A stretch of 64,000 nt of DNA from Streptomyces rapamycinicus NRRL 5491 (GCF_024298965.1 NZ_CP085193.1:12090001-12154000); one strand, 5' to 3'. Positions 17,357 through 26,949 are shown, numbered from the stretch's first letter. Numbers and translations are program-made. Notes: generated by a model not told the origin, from the letters alone.

Positions 17357-18642
17357 TCACAGTTGGGTCGCGGCGGTGACACACAGGCCCCCGAGCGCCA
17401 CGGCCCACACATACGGCAGCGTCCGCACCATCACCTGCTGCGGTGAGACACCCGCGTACTGGGCGGCCCACACGGTCTGGGTGCTGGTCGGGTCGGCGAC
17501 GCCGAAGACCTGGTTGTACGAGGTGGCCATGCCGAGGACGGCGGTGGCCGGGTAGATACCGGTGGCGATGAGGACCCCCGCGATGCCGGCGCCGAGGCCG
17601 AAGACATTGAGCGGGCCGCGGTACAGGCACAGCGGCACCAGCACCGTGAAGACCAGGACGAACAGCACCGCGTTCTGCGGGCTGACGGCCTTGACGAGCG
17701 GTTCGAGGGCGTCGACCGCGCCGGGCAGTTTCACCGCGGCGAGCAGGATGCCGATCGCCACGAACAGCGTGATCGGGGGCGCCGCCACCTCGAAACCGCC
17801 GTACAGGGTGCGCAGCAGCCGTCGGTTCATCTCGCGCGGCGGTGTCGTCGTCACCAGCGCGTACAGCACCCCGCCAGCAGCGAGGGAATGATGGCCAGTT
17901 CGAAGCCGAGGGCCAGGACCAGCGGCACCACCGGTGTCAGCAGCGCGTACCACGGGGCGTCGCCGAGCAGCCGCCGTCGGCTGCGTGAAGTCGGCCTGCC
18001 CTCAAGAGACTTGAGCGACCAGGTGTGCTCCACGCCGCGCCGCCGCGACTCCACCAGGACATACGCGACGGCCGCCACCAGCGCGAACGGGAACAGCTTC
18101 ACCATGAAGCCACGCACGGTGTCCACGGGCAGTTCCAGCGCCGTGGAGAAGAACTGCCACACCGGCAGCTCGAACGGGACACCCACCGCGATGCCCATGA
18201 GGATCGTACCGGCGGCCGTCACCTTCGGGATGCCCACCGCGATCATGGCCGGGATCCCGATGAGCCCGGCGAGCATCGCCGCGGGCGCGGACCCCGTCAC
18301 CGTGCCCACGAGGGCCGACACCGCGAGGACACCGAGCGCCACGAACACCGGCCGGTCGCCGCCGAACTCCACGATCTTGCGGACCAGGGTGGCCGCGATA
18401 CCGGTCTCCTCCAGGAGCTTGCCGAGCCACGAACCGAGCAGGATCGCGACCATCGTGGCCGCCAGCGCGGGCGCGCCCTCCTGGAGCACCGTGTCGAGCA
18501 CGCTGTTCTTACCGGTCAGCGGCGCGCCCGCGGCGAACGCGATCGCCACGGCGAGCAGCACCAGCGCGAACGCGGTGGGCAGCCTGCGGGTGAGCATGGC
18601 GGCGACGCCCGCCGCCATGAGGAGCAGAATCACGACACCCAT
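17357..18642 (-). CDS. Multi-pass permease (ion-transporter superfamily, GntP/CitMHS-like), frame broken once
   Basis: An integral membrane carrier of about 428 residues with roughly 10-12 hydrophobic segments (GVVILLLMAAGVAAMLTRRL, ALAATMVAILLGSWLGKLL, FVALGVLAVSALVGTVTGS, LIGIPAMIAVGIPKVTAAGT, then after the break ITLFVAIGILLAAVKLPGA and FVLVFTVLVPLCLYRGPLNV). The arrangement resembles organic-anion permeases; the substrate is probably the hydantoinase operon's substrate. At the C-run 17869-17872 one base is missing (minus strand should read SLLAGVLYALVTTTP), which splits the gene. The start overlaps the HExxH gene by 13 bases, so the two are translationally coupled. Confidence 0.75.
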
Positions 18643-19235
18643 CGATCCGTCTCGCTTTCGGACACCTCTGGTTTTTTGGACATTGTGGCGGCCAGCGCCT
18701 CGGTGAGCAGCAGGGGGCTGCGGCCGAGGCCGCAGGCAGCGCGGGCGTAGGCATGCGCGGCGAGTTCATCGGCGCCCGCGACGTGTGCGTACAGACGACG
18801 CCGCCCGAGCCGCAGCGCGGTGTGGCCGAGCGCCCGCTTGAACTCGGCCCGGACATGCGCGTGATGGAGCCAGGCGTGCGCCCGCTCATGGGCGAGGGCC
18901 GCGGCCAGCACCGACCCCGCGGGAAACCAGTTCCGCCAGCCGAGCTCGGCGACGAGCCGTTCGGCGCGGTCGACCGTGTCGACGTACACCTCGACCACCG
19001 GCGGCCGCGAGCGGTACCGGGCCAGCAGCCCGGCGGCGAGCCCGCCGTCCCGCTCGACCACCCGGACCGGCACCGGACCGGGACTCATCCGGCGTCCGAA
19101 CTCCTCGGCCGCCCCGGCCCATCGGCGCAGGACCAGCGGATCGCGCCCCTCGTGCGTGGGCGTCCCCGCGAGCAGCCGCACGGCGAGGTCCAGATCGTGG
19201 TCGCGGCCCAGGTCGAGGCCGTGGTCGCCGCTCAT
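18630..19235 (-). CDS. Unrecognised protein with HExxH metal-binding motif
   Basis: A 201-residue cytosolic protein with no signal peptide or membrane segment and no family I can name. Residues 116-120 are HERAH inside LAAALAHERAHAWLHHAH, followed 27 residues later by E147 in GADELAAHAYAR, the spacing and composition of a gluzincin-type zinc site (two His plus a Glu). The rest is Arg/Ala-rich alpha-helical. It overlaps the hydantoinase stop by four bases and the permease start by 13, so it is cotranslated with both. Roles could include metallopeptidase, metal-dependent amidohydrolase helper, or a structural zincin fold. Function not assigned. Confidence 0.7.
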   Translation of the reverse strand: MSGDHGLDLGRDHDLDLAVRLLAGTPTHEGRDPLVLRRWAGAAEEFGRRMSPGPVPVRVVERDGGLAAGLLARYRSRPPVVEVYVDTVDRAERLVAELGWRNWFPAGSVLAAALAHERAHAWLHHAHVRAEFKRALGHTALRLGRRRLYAHVAGADELAAHAYARAACGLGRSPLLLTEALAATMSKKPEVSESETDRWVS

Positions 19236-21363
19236 GCGCGGGACTCCACGACCGCGACCACCGGCTCGTCGGCCGCGCGGGTACGCAACTCGCTGCGGGC
19301 CAGCGCGAGCAGCGCTTCGGGTTCGAGCACCCCGGACAGATCCGCGATCCGGCCGCCCACCAGCAGGCGCACCGCGGGCGCCCGCACCCCGCCGTCGCCG
19401 TACGAGGTGGACTCCCGCACCAGCGAGGCGAGCACCTCGCCGGACGCGCCCACGGTCGTCGTCCGCACCCGGGCGTCGGACACCCCGAGCCGCACCACCC
19501 CGTCCGCGTCCACGACCCGCACCGGCTGCCGCCCCGCCCGCAGCCGGCGCCGCACCTCCGTGCCGTACACCGTGTACGCGTCCGTGCCGGCCAGGATCCT
19601 CACCCGGGCCTCCTGCGCCCTGAGGCTGGCGGCGGCCGCCCGCAGCCGCTCGGCGTCATCGGCGCGGTGTGCGCGGTCCCGTGTGCGCAGCTCGGTCGCG
19701 CCGGTGGCGACGGCCCGTACGGTGCTGGTCTGCGGGTCGACCGTCACCTCGACCTCCACCCCGTCGGCCGCGGCGCCCTGCGCGACGACCGCCCGCTCGG
19801 CCTCGGCACGCACGGCGAGGATGTGCTCCTGGGTGGCGCCGGGATGATCCGCTCGACCTGTTCGCGGACCAGCGCGAGCGCCACCCCGATCGGGCTGATG
19901 ACCTCGTGGTGACGGGCGACGCGCCCTTCCAGACCGGTGGCCCGGGCCAGCTGCGGGGTCACCGCCGCCGCTCCGCCGCCCCCGCCCACCAGGACGGCGG
20001 TGTCCCGGCCGAGCCGGTAGTCGCGGATCATCGTGTCCACGACCGCCCGCACCGACGCGGTCCCCGCGTCCAGCACGGCCCGCGCCGCGCCCGCCACATC
20101 CATGCCGAGCAGGGCGGCGAGCGGGGCGAGTGCCGCCCGCGCCACCTCCGGGTCGCAGCGCGCGAAGTCGCCCTCGGGGACCCGGCCGAGCGCGTTCGCC
20201 GCGCACGTCATCGTCACGGCGAACCGGCCGCCCGCCGCGTCCAGGACCACATGGTCGTCGGCGTCGCCGTCCATCGGCCGCACCGTCGTGACCTTCGCGT
20301 CCCGCAGCTCGTCGAGCGAGGCGAAACAGGCGTAGGGGAGCCCGGCGATGTGCGCGCTGCGCGGACCGACGCCCGTGACCTTCCCCCCGGAGACCCGCAC
20401 CATGGACCCGCCGCCGACACCGACGGTGCGCACATCCAGGGCGTTGAGATACGACGCCCTGCCGAGGATCGTCGCGTGCCGCACCGCCACCTTGCCGCGG
20501 CGCACCACACTGATGTCCGTCGACGTGCCACCCGTCTCCAGGAACACCCCCTCGCTGATCCGCTCCCGCATCAGCGCCCCCGCCACACCCGCCGCCGGCC
20601 CCGAAAGGACCGTCAGCAGCGGGCGGCGCCGCATCTCGGCCAGCGACATGACACCGCCGTCGCACCGCATCACCATCAGCGGCGCCGTGACCCCGGCCTT
20701 GGTGATGGAGGAGTCGACGAGATCGGCCGTGGCCAGCATGCGCGGCAGGATCGCCGCGTTCACCACGGCGGTACGGGTCCGCTTGTGCAGCCCGTACAGC
20801 GATGTGATCTCGTGTGCCGCCGCGACCGGCAGCCCCGTGGACCGCGCCACGTCGAGCACGGCCTGCTCCCCTTCGGGCCGGTCCACCCCGAACGGCTCAG
20901 TGGCGACGATGACTTGGGCGCCCTCCTCCTGTACGCGGGTCACGGCCGCCCGCACCGCGTCGCTGTCGAACGGGTCCGCCACATGCGCGTACACCAGCGG
21001 AAGGCGTTTGCCCGGGGCGACCTCCAGCTTCCCGAAGGCGGCGAGGCGCCGGGTGAACACGGCACCCGCCCCGGTGCCGATCCCGATGAGCCCGACCTTC
21101 GCCACGTCGCCCTCCAGGAGTGCGTTCGTGGCCTGGGTCGTGCCGTGCGCCAGGAACGTGACGTCGGCCGGGGTGCGCCCGGCCTGTTCGAGGAGACGGC
21201 CGAGCGCCTGGACGATGCCGTGTGCGACGCCGTCCTCGTGGTGGTGGCTGGTGGGCACTTTCACCTGGCCCACCAGTTCGAGCGTCGCGGCGTCGACGGC
21301 CACGGCGTCCGTGAACGTGCCGCCCACGTCGATACCGACGCGGACGCGACGGTCAGGGGACAT
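19232..21363 (-). CDS. HyuA-type hydantoinase/oxoprolinase, frame broken once
   Basis: ATP-dependent amide-ring-opening enzyme subunit (HyuA/OplA-A, ASKHA fold). The N-terminal phosphate loop RVGIDVGGTFTDAVAVD, TFLAHGTTQATNALLEG, VLSGPAAGVAGA, FLETGGTSTDISVV and VGVGGGSMVRVSGG are family landmarks. Near the G-run 19841-19843 a base is missing (should read VERIIPGATQEHILAVRAEA), after which the C-terminal domain continues to ESRA. Repaired length about 710. Start: GTG 21372 overlaps the AAGGAGG site, so ATG 21363, eight bases after that site, is preferred. No HyuB gene is next to it; the neighbour upstream is an FAD oxidoreductase and downstream an HExxH protein, an unusual grouping. Confidence 0.85.
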
Positions 21364-21447
21364 GTCAGGCACCTCCTTGTGCGTTGACGTGCGTAAGTTG
21401 CCGAAGGGGGGCCGGTCGAAGGGGGAGACCGGCCGAAACGGGACCTG

Positions 21448-23046
21448 TCAGTAGCCGCGGACGTCGGGCCAGCTCCTCTGCACGCCCGCCCGGTCCAGCA
21501 GTCGCGCGAACTCCTCGAACCGCTTGTCGTCCGCCTGCACCTGGTGCGGCTCCACGTCCTCGGCCAGGCAGTGCGCGGCGAGCGCGCCCGCCACCTCGCC
21601 GACGTTCCACTCCACGGGGTGCAGGCGGTAGCAGCCGTTGGTGATGTGCGTCGTGCCGATGTTCTTGCCGGCGGGCAGCAGGTTCCGCACCCGGCGCGGC
21701 ACCATCGCGCCCAGCGGGATCTCGAACGGCACCGAGCCGATGTCGATGTAGGTGTCGCCGCCGGTCGAGGGGTGCAGATCGATGCGATAGCCCCCGACGC
21801 CGACCGAGTCCCGGTAGTGCTTGGTGCCGTACGGGCCCACGACGTCGATGGCGACGTCCTGCTCGACGACGGTCGTCACCGCCTTGACGCGCCGCGACTC
21901 GCGTACGTAGGCCGCCTTGGCGAGTCCATCCGCCGTGCCCGTCACATCGGGGCGGATGCGCAGCCCGGGGAACCCGGTGCCGCCGTCCGCGCGCGGCGCC
22001 TCGGTCTGCAGCCAGTACAGGACGGACAGCGACAACTGCCGTGCCTCACGCAGCGCTTCGGCCTCCTGCCCGATGAAGGGCTTCAGCCAGTAGTCGTTCA
22101 GGGGCCAGTTGACCAGCGTGATGTCCGAGTCGAAGGCCCCGGGCCGGTGCAGCTTGCGGGCCAGGATCCGGCGGAAACCCCACAGCTCCTTGTCCCCGGC
22201 GTCCGCGCTCTGGTCCGCGCTGACATCCAGCGGATCCAGCTCGGGATTGGGCACGAACGTGCGCGGGACGGACTCCAGCGTCCGCGGGTCGGGAGCCTCG
22301 AACCCGAGCAGTGGCCCCGGCCAGAATTCGGGGCGGTAGGCGCGCCAGAAGTCATAAGTCCCGGGCCGGTCGATGGTGTGGTCCTCGCCCTCGTGGTGGG
22401 AGAGCGCGAAGCACACCGTGATGCCCTGCTGGTTGCCGGGCTGGGCCTGGGCGGGGGCGTGCGGCTCCCCGAACTCGGCGTGCGACTCGGCCCCGCTCCC
22501 GTGCTCCACACCGGCCAGTTCGAGCAGCTCTCCGGTCTCGGTGGCGTCGATGACGTAGGGGGCGGCGACGGTGCGCAGGGCGCCGCCGCGCAGGTCCCGT
22601 ACCGTGACGGCCGTGATGGCATCGTTGTCGTGCTCGGCGGAGACGGCCCGGTGCTCGGTCAGGACGGTCAGCAGCCCGGAGGCCCGGTGGGGCGCGAGCA
22701 TCGCCTCCAGGACGGCGAGCGCGACGCGCGGTTCATGGCACAGTTTGCTGACGCGCCCGGCGCCCGGGTTGAGTTCGGTGAGCCCGAGTGCCTCGCCCCG
22801 CAGCGGATACCACTGGCGGTAGTAGGCCCGGATGCCTTCGCGCAGGGCCCGGTACGTCGCCGTCGTGCCGAACCGCTCCACCCACGGGTGCTCGTCCGGC
22901 GGCACGGCCTGCGCCGTCAACTGCCCACCGATCCAGTCGGTCTCCTCGGTCATCACCACGCGCCGGCCCGCGCGGCAGGCGGCGAGTGCGGCGGCGACGC
23001 CGCCGAGGCCGCCACCGACGATCAGGATGTCTGGCTGGGGTATCAC
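21448..23046 (-). CDS. FAD-dependent oxidoreductase (FAD_oxidored type)
   Basis: A 532-residue flavoprotein. The N-terminal dinucleotide motif is DILIVGGGLGGVAAALAACR with the acidic end VVMTEE; TDWIGGQLTAQAVPPDEH, YVIDATETGELLELAGVEHG, TGLRIRPDV-like and NLLPAGKNIGTTHITNGCYR-like segments match the FAD-dependent dehydrogenases often annotated as xanthan-lyase-like or FAD_oxidored proteins in sugar and hydantoin operons. GTG 23046 has GAGGAG five bases upstream; ATG 23097 and ATG 23082 in frame lack a site. First gene of the HyuA operon, 84 bases before HyuA and downstream of the LacI gene on the same strand. Substrate unknown. Confidence 0.85.
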   Translation of the reverse strand: MIPQPDILIVGGGLGGVAAALAACRAGRRVVMTEETDWIGGQLTAQAVPPDEHPWVERFGTTATYRALREGIRAYYRQWYPLRGEALGLTELNPGAGRVSKLCHEPRVALAVLEAMLAPHRASGLLTVLTEHRAVSAEHDNDAITAVTVRDLRGGALRTVAAPYVIDATETGELLELAGVEHGSGAESHAEFGEPHAPAQAQPGNQQGITVCFALSHHEGEDHTIDRPGTYDFWRAYRPEFWPGPLLGFEAPDPRTLESVPRTFVPNPELDPLDVSADQSADAGDKELWGFRRILARKLHRPGAFDSDITLVNWPLNDYWLKPFIGQEAEALREARQLSLSVLYWLQTEAPRADGGTGFPGLRIRPDVTGTADGLAKAAYVRESRRVKAVTTVVEQDVAIDVVGPYGTKHYRDSVGVGGYRIDLHPSTGGDTYIDIGSVPFEIPLGAMVPRRVRNLLPAGKNIGTTHITNGCYRLHPVEWNVGEVAGALAAHCLAEDVEPHQVQADDKRFEEFARLLDRAGVQRSWPDVRGY

Positions 23047-23124
23047 CGTGCTCCTCGTGGTCGTGACTGAACTTCGTTCCATGGCCCGGTGCCGCACCGG
23101 GGCCGGTCGCTGCGGGTCCGGTCG

Positions 23125-24231
23125 CTACGGTGGCGGGACGGGCGGGCCCGCCGTCTCGCCCGCACGGAACTCGCAGGCCACCAACGGCTCCCGCGCCTCC
23201 TCACCGGCCACCAGCGCGGCGAGCAGCCGGACGGCCGCGGCGCCGAGCCGGTGCCGGGGTATGTCGAACCCCATCGGCACGGGCCGGGCGGCGAGGTCGG
23301 CGGGCGGGCTCCCGAGCAGCCCCAGCGAGACGTCGCCCGGGCAGCCGAGCCCGGCCTCCCGGACGGCGGTGTTCAGCGCCCGCCACGCCGCCCCCGTGTC
23401 GGTCTCCTCGGCCACGAACGCGGTCACCCCGTCCGCGACCAGGGCCCGCACCCGCCGCGCGGTCAGCTCACGCGCCGGACCGGCGCAGCGCAGCACCGCG
23501 CCGGGGCCGCCCGCGATGCCCGCCGCCGCCAGGCCGTCAAGGAAGCCCCGCTGGCGGTCGGTGGACGGGGGCGCGTCGTCGTCCTCCCGAACGAGCACGA
23601 TCCGCCGGTGCCCCAACTCGGCCAGGTGGGTGACGACTTCACGGCTGGCGCTGACATAGTCGGCGCCGACCCAGGCCAGCCCCTCCAACTCCTCGCGGCG
23701 GCCCAGATGCACCACCGGAAACCCGTCGGCGACGAGCCGCTTCAGTTCGGCGCGCGGTACGTGCCGGCCGAGGAAGAGGCACCCGTCGGCCAGCCGGACC
23801 CGGCTCAGCGCGTCCGGTCCCGCGGCGCCCGCGCCACCGGTGCTCGACCCGGTGAACAGCACCAGGTCGTAGCCCCGGGCGGCCGCCTCCTGCTCCACGC
23901 CCACCAGGAACGGGTAGTACGAGTGCTGTACATCGGTCGGGAAAGTGGCGGTGAAGCTGAAGACGCCCAGCAGGTTGTTGCTGGCCGCCGCCAGCCGCCG
24001 GGCCGCCGGGTCCGGTACGTAGCCGAGACTGCGGGCCGCGTCGAGGACGCGCTGCCGGGTCTCCTCGGAGATCGCGGCGGCTCTGCCGTCGCCGCGCGCC
24101 GACAGGACCAGTGACACCGTCGCCTGCGACACCCCGGCGAGCCCGGCCACCTCGGCCTGCCGCGGCCGTGACGTACGGCTCGCGGGACCGGGATTCCGTC
24201 CCGGTTTCGCCCGCTTCTTCGGCTGATCCAC
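23125..24231 (-). CDS. LacI-family transcriptional regulator of the hydantoinase operon
   Basis: A LacI protein of about 368 residues. The HTH reads QAEVAGLAGVSQATVSLVLSARG; the hinge DPAARRLAAASNNLLGVFSF; the effector domain includes DQPKKR-linked N-terminus, LADGCLFLGRH, RQRGFLDGLAAAG and VSLGLLGSPPADLA. Start: ATG 24270 overlaps the tandem operator; GTG 24231 preceded by GAGGGG is preferred, GTG 24252 is possible. It is upstream of and co-directional with the FAD oxidoreductase/HyuA/permease genes. The two TAATGCGCATTA palindromes at its 5' end suggest autorepression and control of the operon. Confidence 0.85.
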   Translation of the reverse strand: MDQPKKRAKPGRNPGPASRTSRPRQAEVAGLAGVSQATVSLVLSARGDGRAAAISEETRQRVLDAARSLGYVPDPAARRLAAASNNLLGVFSFTATFPTDVQHSYYPFLVGVEQEAAARGYDLVLFTGSSTGGAGAAGPDALSRVRLADGCLFLGRHVPRAELKRLVADGFPVVHLGRREELEGLAWVGADYVSASREVVTHLAELGHRRIVLVREDDDAPPSTDRQRGFLDGLAAAGIAGGPGAVLRCAGPARELTARRVRALVADGVTAFVAEETDTGAAWRALNTAVREAGLGCPGDVSLGLLGSPPADLAARPVPMGFDIPRHRLGAAAVRLLAALVAGEEAREPLVACEFRAGETAGPPVPPP

Positions 24232-24258
24232 CCCTGGCGTCCCCTCGCTCACCGATCC

Positions 24259-24287
24259 GTTAATGCGCATTACTAATGCGCATTAAC
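24259..24287. promoter_or_regulatory. Tandem LacI operators, two TAATGCGCATTA copies one base apart
   Basis: Two perfect 12-base palindromes (24261-24272 and 24274-24285) separated by a single C and flanked by GT and AA/C, so the whole 29 bases form a near-perfect larger palindrome. Each has the central CG of LacI operators. Position at the 5' end of the LacI gene supports autoregulation. Confidence 0.8.
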
Positions 24288-24448
24288 GAACTCTGGCGTG
24301 AGCTTCACCCACCGTCAAGAGTCAGGACGGAACCATTCCCACGGGACGCACCACCCCACGGAGCACTCGGCGGTCACCGTCGCGCCGTGCCGACGCCCGG
24401 TCGGGCGGGCCGTGGCGGATCAGCCGACTCGGGTAGTCTGACCATCAG

Positions 24449-24463
24449 GTTCACTTCGTGAAC
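24449..24463. promoter_or_regulatory. IclR operator candidate GTTCAC-TTC-GTGAAC
   Basis: A perfect six-base inverted repeat with three-base spacer, 41 bases before the IclR start. Its reverse complement differs by one base from the site at 26826-26840 in front of the MFS/amidohydrolase divergent promoters. Confidence 0.7.
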
Positions 24464-24504
24464 ATGCGTATCAGCCCCTCGACCACCATCCGGCGGAGGC
24501 TCCC

Positions 24505-25317
24505 ATGAGCAAGTCGACGAGGCCCTCCGATGCCGCGGCCGCGCGCGCGGACCGGGGCGACCAAGCCGATATCCAGGCGGTGAGCAGGGTCAGCCAGATC
24601 CTGTCGCTGTTCGAGCCCGCCACTCCGGAAGTGACCGCCGTCGAGGTCGCCGAGCGGCTCGGCCTGAACCGCACCACCGCATACCGGTACTGCACCTCCC
24701 TCGTCGCGGCGGGGCTGCTCGAGCGCAATGCCGAGGGCAGCTATGTGCCCGGTGGTCTGCTGCTGCAACTCGGCGCCTTCGCCATCGGCCACCGCAGTGT
24801 CATCAACCTCGCCCCGCGCCATATGAGGGCGCTCGCACGCGCCACCCAGACGACCGTGGTGCTCAGCCTCTGGGGCCTCACCGGGCCGGTGGTCTCCCGG
24901 GTCGAGGAGAACATCTCCGCCGTGGTCGTGGTGTCCGTACGGGTGGGCAGTCATCTGCCGCTGGATTCGGCGCAGAGCAAGGTCTTCCTCGCGTACCACG
25001 CCGACCAGCTGTCCATGGAACGGCTGATGGCGAATCTGTCGGGCCAGGCGCGGGAGGAACTGCGCGCCGGCGTCGAGCGGGTGCGCACCGTGGGCCACTG
25101 CTCCGCGATGAGCACTCCCGGTGTCGTCGCGGTGGGGGCGCCCGTGTTCGACGAGGACGGCATCTGTGCCACGATCGCGATCGTCGGCCCGGACAACACC
25201 CTGTCGATGTCCGACGACGCCCCCGAGCTGAGTGTCGTCGTCGACACCGCGCGTGCGCTCACCCACGAACTCGGCGGCCACTACCGGCCCGACGACCTCG
25301 GCCGGCGGGCGGTGTAG
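24505..25317 (+). CDS. IclR-family transcriptional regulator
   Basis: A 270-residue IclR protein. The winged HTH (QAVSRVSQILSLFEP, VTAVEVAERLGLNRTTAYRY) covers about residues 25-75 and the GAF-like effector domain the rest (LARATQTTVVLSLWG, PLDSAQSKVFLAY, GVVAVGAPVFDEDGICATIAIVG). ATG 24505 follows GGCGGAGGCTCCC. It is divergent from the LacI gene and next to the convergent MFS gene. Sites resembling the palindrome in its own promoter recur between the MFS and amidohydrolase genes, so it most likely controls itself and that catabolic cluster. Confidence 0.9.
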   Translation: MSKSTRPSDAAAARADRGDQADIQAVSRVSQILSLFEPATPEVTAVEVAERLGLNRTTAYRYCTSLVAAGLLERNAEGSYVPGGLLLQLGAFAIGHRSVINLAPRHMRALARATQTTVVLSLWGLTGPVVSRVEENISAVVVVSVRVGSHLPLDSAQSKVFLAYHADQLSMERLMANLSGQAREELRAGVERVRTVGHCSAMSTPGVVAVGAPVFDEDGICATIAIVGPDNTLSMSDDAPELSVVVDTARALTHELGGHYRPDDLGRRAV

Positions 25318-25357
25318 GGCCGCCGCGGGCGGCACGGGGCCGGGCCGGGTGGCCGGG

Positions 25358-26754
25358 TCAGGCCAGTTTCGGGATCGTGCTGTCGTCGGCCATGTCGACG
25401 TCCCTGGTCTCCGGGCCGAGGAAGCCACCGAACGCGATCAGTGCGCCGGCGAGCGCGATCAGGACTGCCGGGGCGAGGTGCGAGGGCATGGCGCCGTCGA
25501 ATTGCCGCAGATAGAACTGGTAGAACGCCGGCGCGATGAGCGCGAGGCTGTACCCGACGCCATAGCCCGTGGAGCGGATGCTCGCCGGGAACCGCTCGGT
25601 CAGATACGCGGCGATCGGGCCGAACGTGCCGACGGTGAAGACGCCGATCATGACGCCCAGCCGAGGGCCGCGCCCAGGCCACCGCCGGAAACCATCAGCA
25701 GCGCGTATGAACCGGCGCCGATCACCATGACCGACAGACCGTAGCCGATGTAGAACCGCCGCCTGCCGATGCGCTGGGAGAGCAGTCCGAAGAGGGGGTA
25801 GGACAGCGCGGCGGCGGCGTTGATGACGAGCATGGTCAGCGTGACCTGCTTGCTCGACAGCAGAAGGTGTTCCTTGAGCTGCCCGGGGGTCACGGCGGCC
25901 TCCATGTTGGTGGCCAGCCAGGTGCCGGTCATCAGCACGAACACCTGGGCCAGCGATTTCGGGTAGCGCACCAGCAGCCGTACCAACGGCAGTTTGTGGC
26001 GCTTCCCGGTGTACTCGGGCGGCGGCTCGTGCACCTGCGTGAGGTAGTAACGGAACAACAGGGCCGCCAGCAGCGCGCCGGCCACGAAGGGTATCCGCCA
26101 GCCCCACTGCACGTAAGCGCTGTGCAGTCCGGTGGACGGCAGCGCTTGCAGCAACAGCAGGGTGAGCGCGGCGATCATCGCGTACGCGGCGGGGGAGGTC
26201 GAGGTGATGAGCGAGGCGTTGAGGCCGCGCTTGTGCCGTGGGCTCCACTCCATCGCCAGGGGCACCGCGGTGGTGTACTCACCGCCGAGGAAGATCCCGT
26301 CGATGAATCTCAGCGCGATCAGCAGGCCGACCGACCATGTCCCGATCGTCTCGTGGCCCGGCAGACACGCGGTGATCAGCGTGATGACGCCGAAGCCGCC
26401 GACCGCGACGAGCGTGGTGCGCTTGCGCCCGACCGTGTCGGCGAAGTGGCCGAAGATGATCGCGCCGAGCGGGCGGCCGATGAGCGTCGACGCGAACACC
26501 AGCGATGCGAGCAGGGCCGTGGTGCTCGCGCTCAGCCGCGCCGACTGGAAGTAGTCCGTAGCGGGCGCGAGCACCACGATCGGCAGATAGATGTCGAACT
26601 GGTCGACGAAGTAGGCGAACGCCCCGCCGCGCACCGCGGCGCGCGCCTTGGCGGTGTCCGGGCCGTGCGGGGTGTCCGGGCCGTGCGGGGTGTTCGGGCG
26701 AGCGTCGTCGTCCAAGGCCGCCGACTGCTGCTCTGCGGGGGGCAGTGGGGACAT
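25358..26754 (-). CDS. MFS transporter (sugar/acid:H+ symporter type), frame broken once
   Basis: A 12-TM major facilitator protein. Landmarks: YFVDQFDIYLPIVVLAPATD (first helix), GRPLGAIIFGHFADTVGRKRT (loop 2-3 motif), RFIDGIFLGGEYTTAVPLAMEW, FGLLSQRIGRRRFYIGYG (loop 8-9) and YLTERFPASIRSTGYGVGYS, a pattern close to the MHS/AAHS organic-acid symporters. At about 25657-25662 one base is missing, where the text should run GLGAALGLGVMIGVFTVGT; repaired length about 465. ATG 26754 has GGAGGAC five bases upstream. It is divergent from the amidohydrolase operon and probably imports that operon's substrate under IclR control. Confidence 0.85.
26653..26700. repeat. 18-base tandem repeat, two full copies and a partial
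   Basis: GGTGTCCGGGCCGTGCGG occurs at 26653-26670 and 26671-26688 with a degenerate partial copy to 26700. On the minus strand it codes repeated Thr-Pro-His-Gly-Pro-Asp in the cytosolic N-terminus of the MFS protein. Confidence 0.8.
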
Positions 26755-26825
26755 CGCGTCCTCCGGATCGGTTGCTGGCTGCCCGCAGCTCTGAGGTGCC
26801 ACATGCGGCGCGTTGCGAACTGCGT

Positions 26826-26840
26826 GTTCACGAAGCGAAC
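26826..26840. promoter_or_regulatory. IclR operator candidate GTTCACGAAGCGAAC
   Basis: Differs at one base from the reverse complement of the inverted repeat ahead of the IclR gene. Lies 72 bases upstream of the MFS start and 110 upstream of the amidohydrolase start, in the shared divergent region. Confidence 0.65.
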
Positions 26841-26920
26841 TGTCGACCACCCTAAAGTTGTGACTTGCGTCGCACAAGACTGCTGCAAGGGGTTGACTCG
26901 CGGTCTACAGTGAAACGTGA

Positions 26921-26935
26921 ATTCACAATGCGAAC
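26921..26935. promoter_or_regulatory. Second IclR-like site ATTCACAATGCGAAC
   Basis: Shares TTCAC and GCGAAC with the site at 26826-26840 in the same spacing. It overlaps the perfect palindrome GTGAATTCAC (26917-26926) and ends 15 bases before the amidohydrolase ATG, so a bound protein would block initiation. Confidence 0.5.
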
Positions 26936-26949
26936 CGAGGTGGTCTCCT

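Noticed and set aside
21544..23070. 508-codon plus-strand frame across the FAD oxidoreductase
   Set aside because: Shadow of a gene with clear FAD motif and ribosome site on the minus strand.
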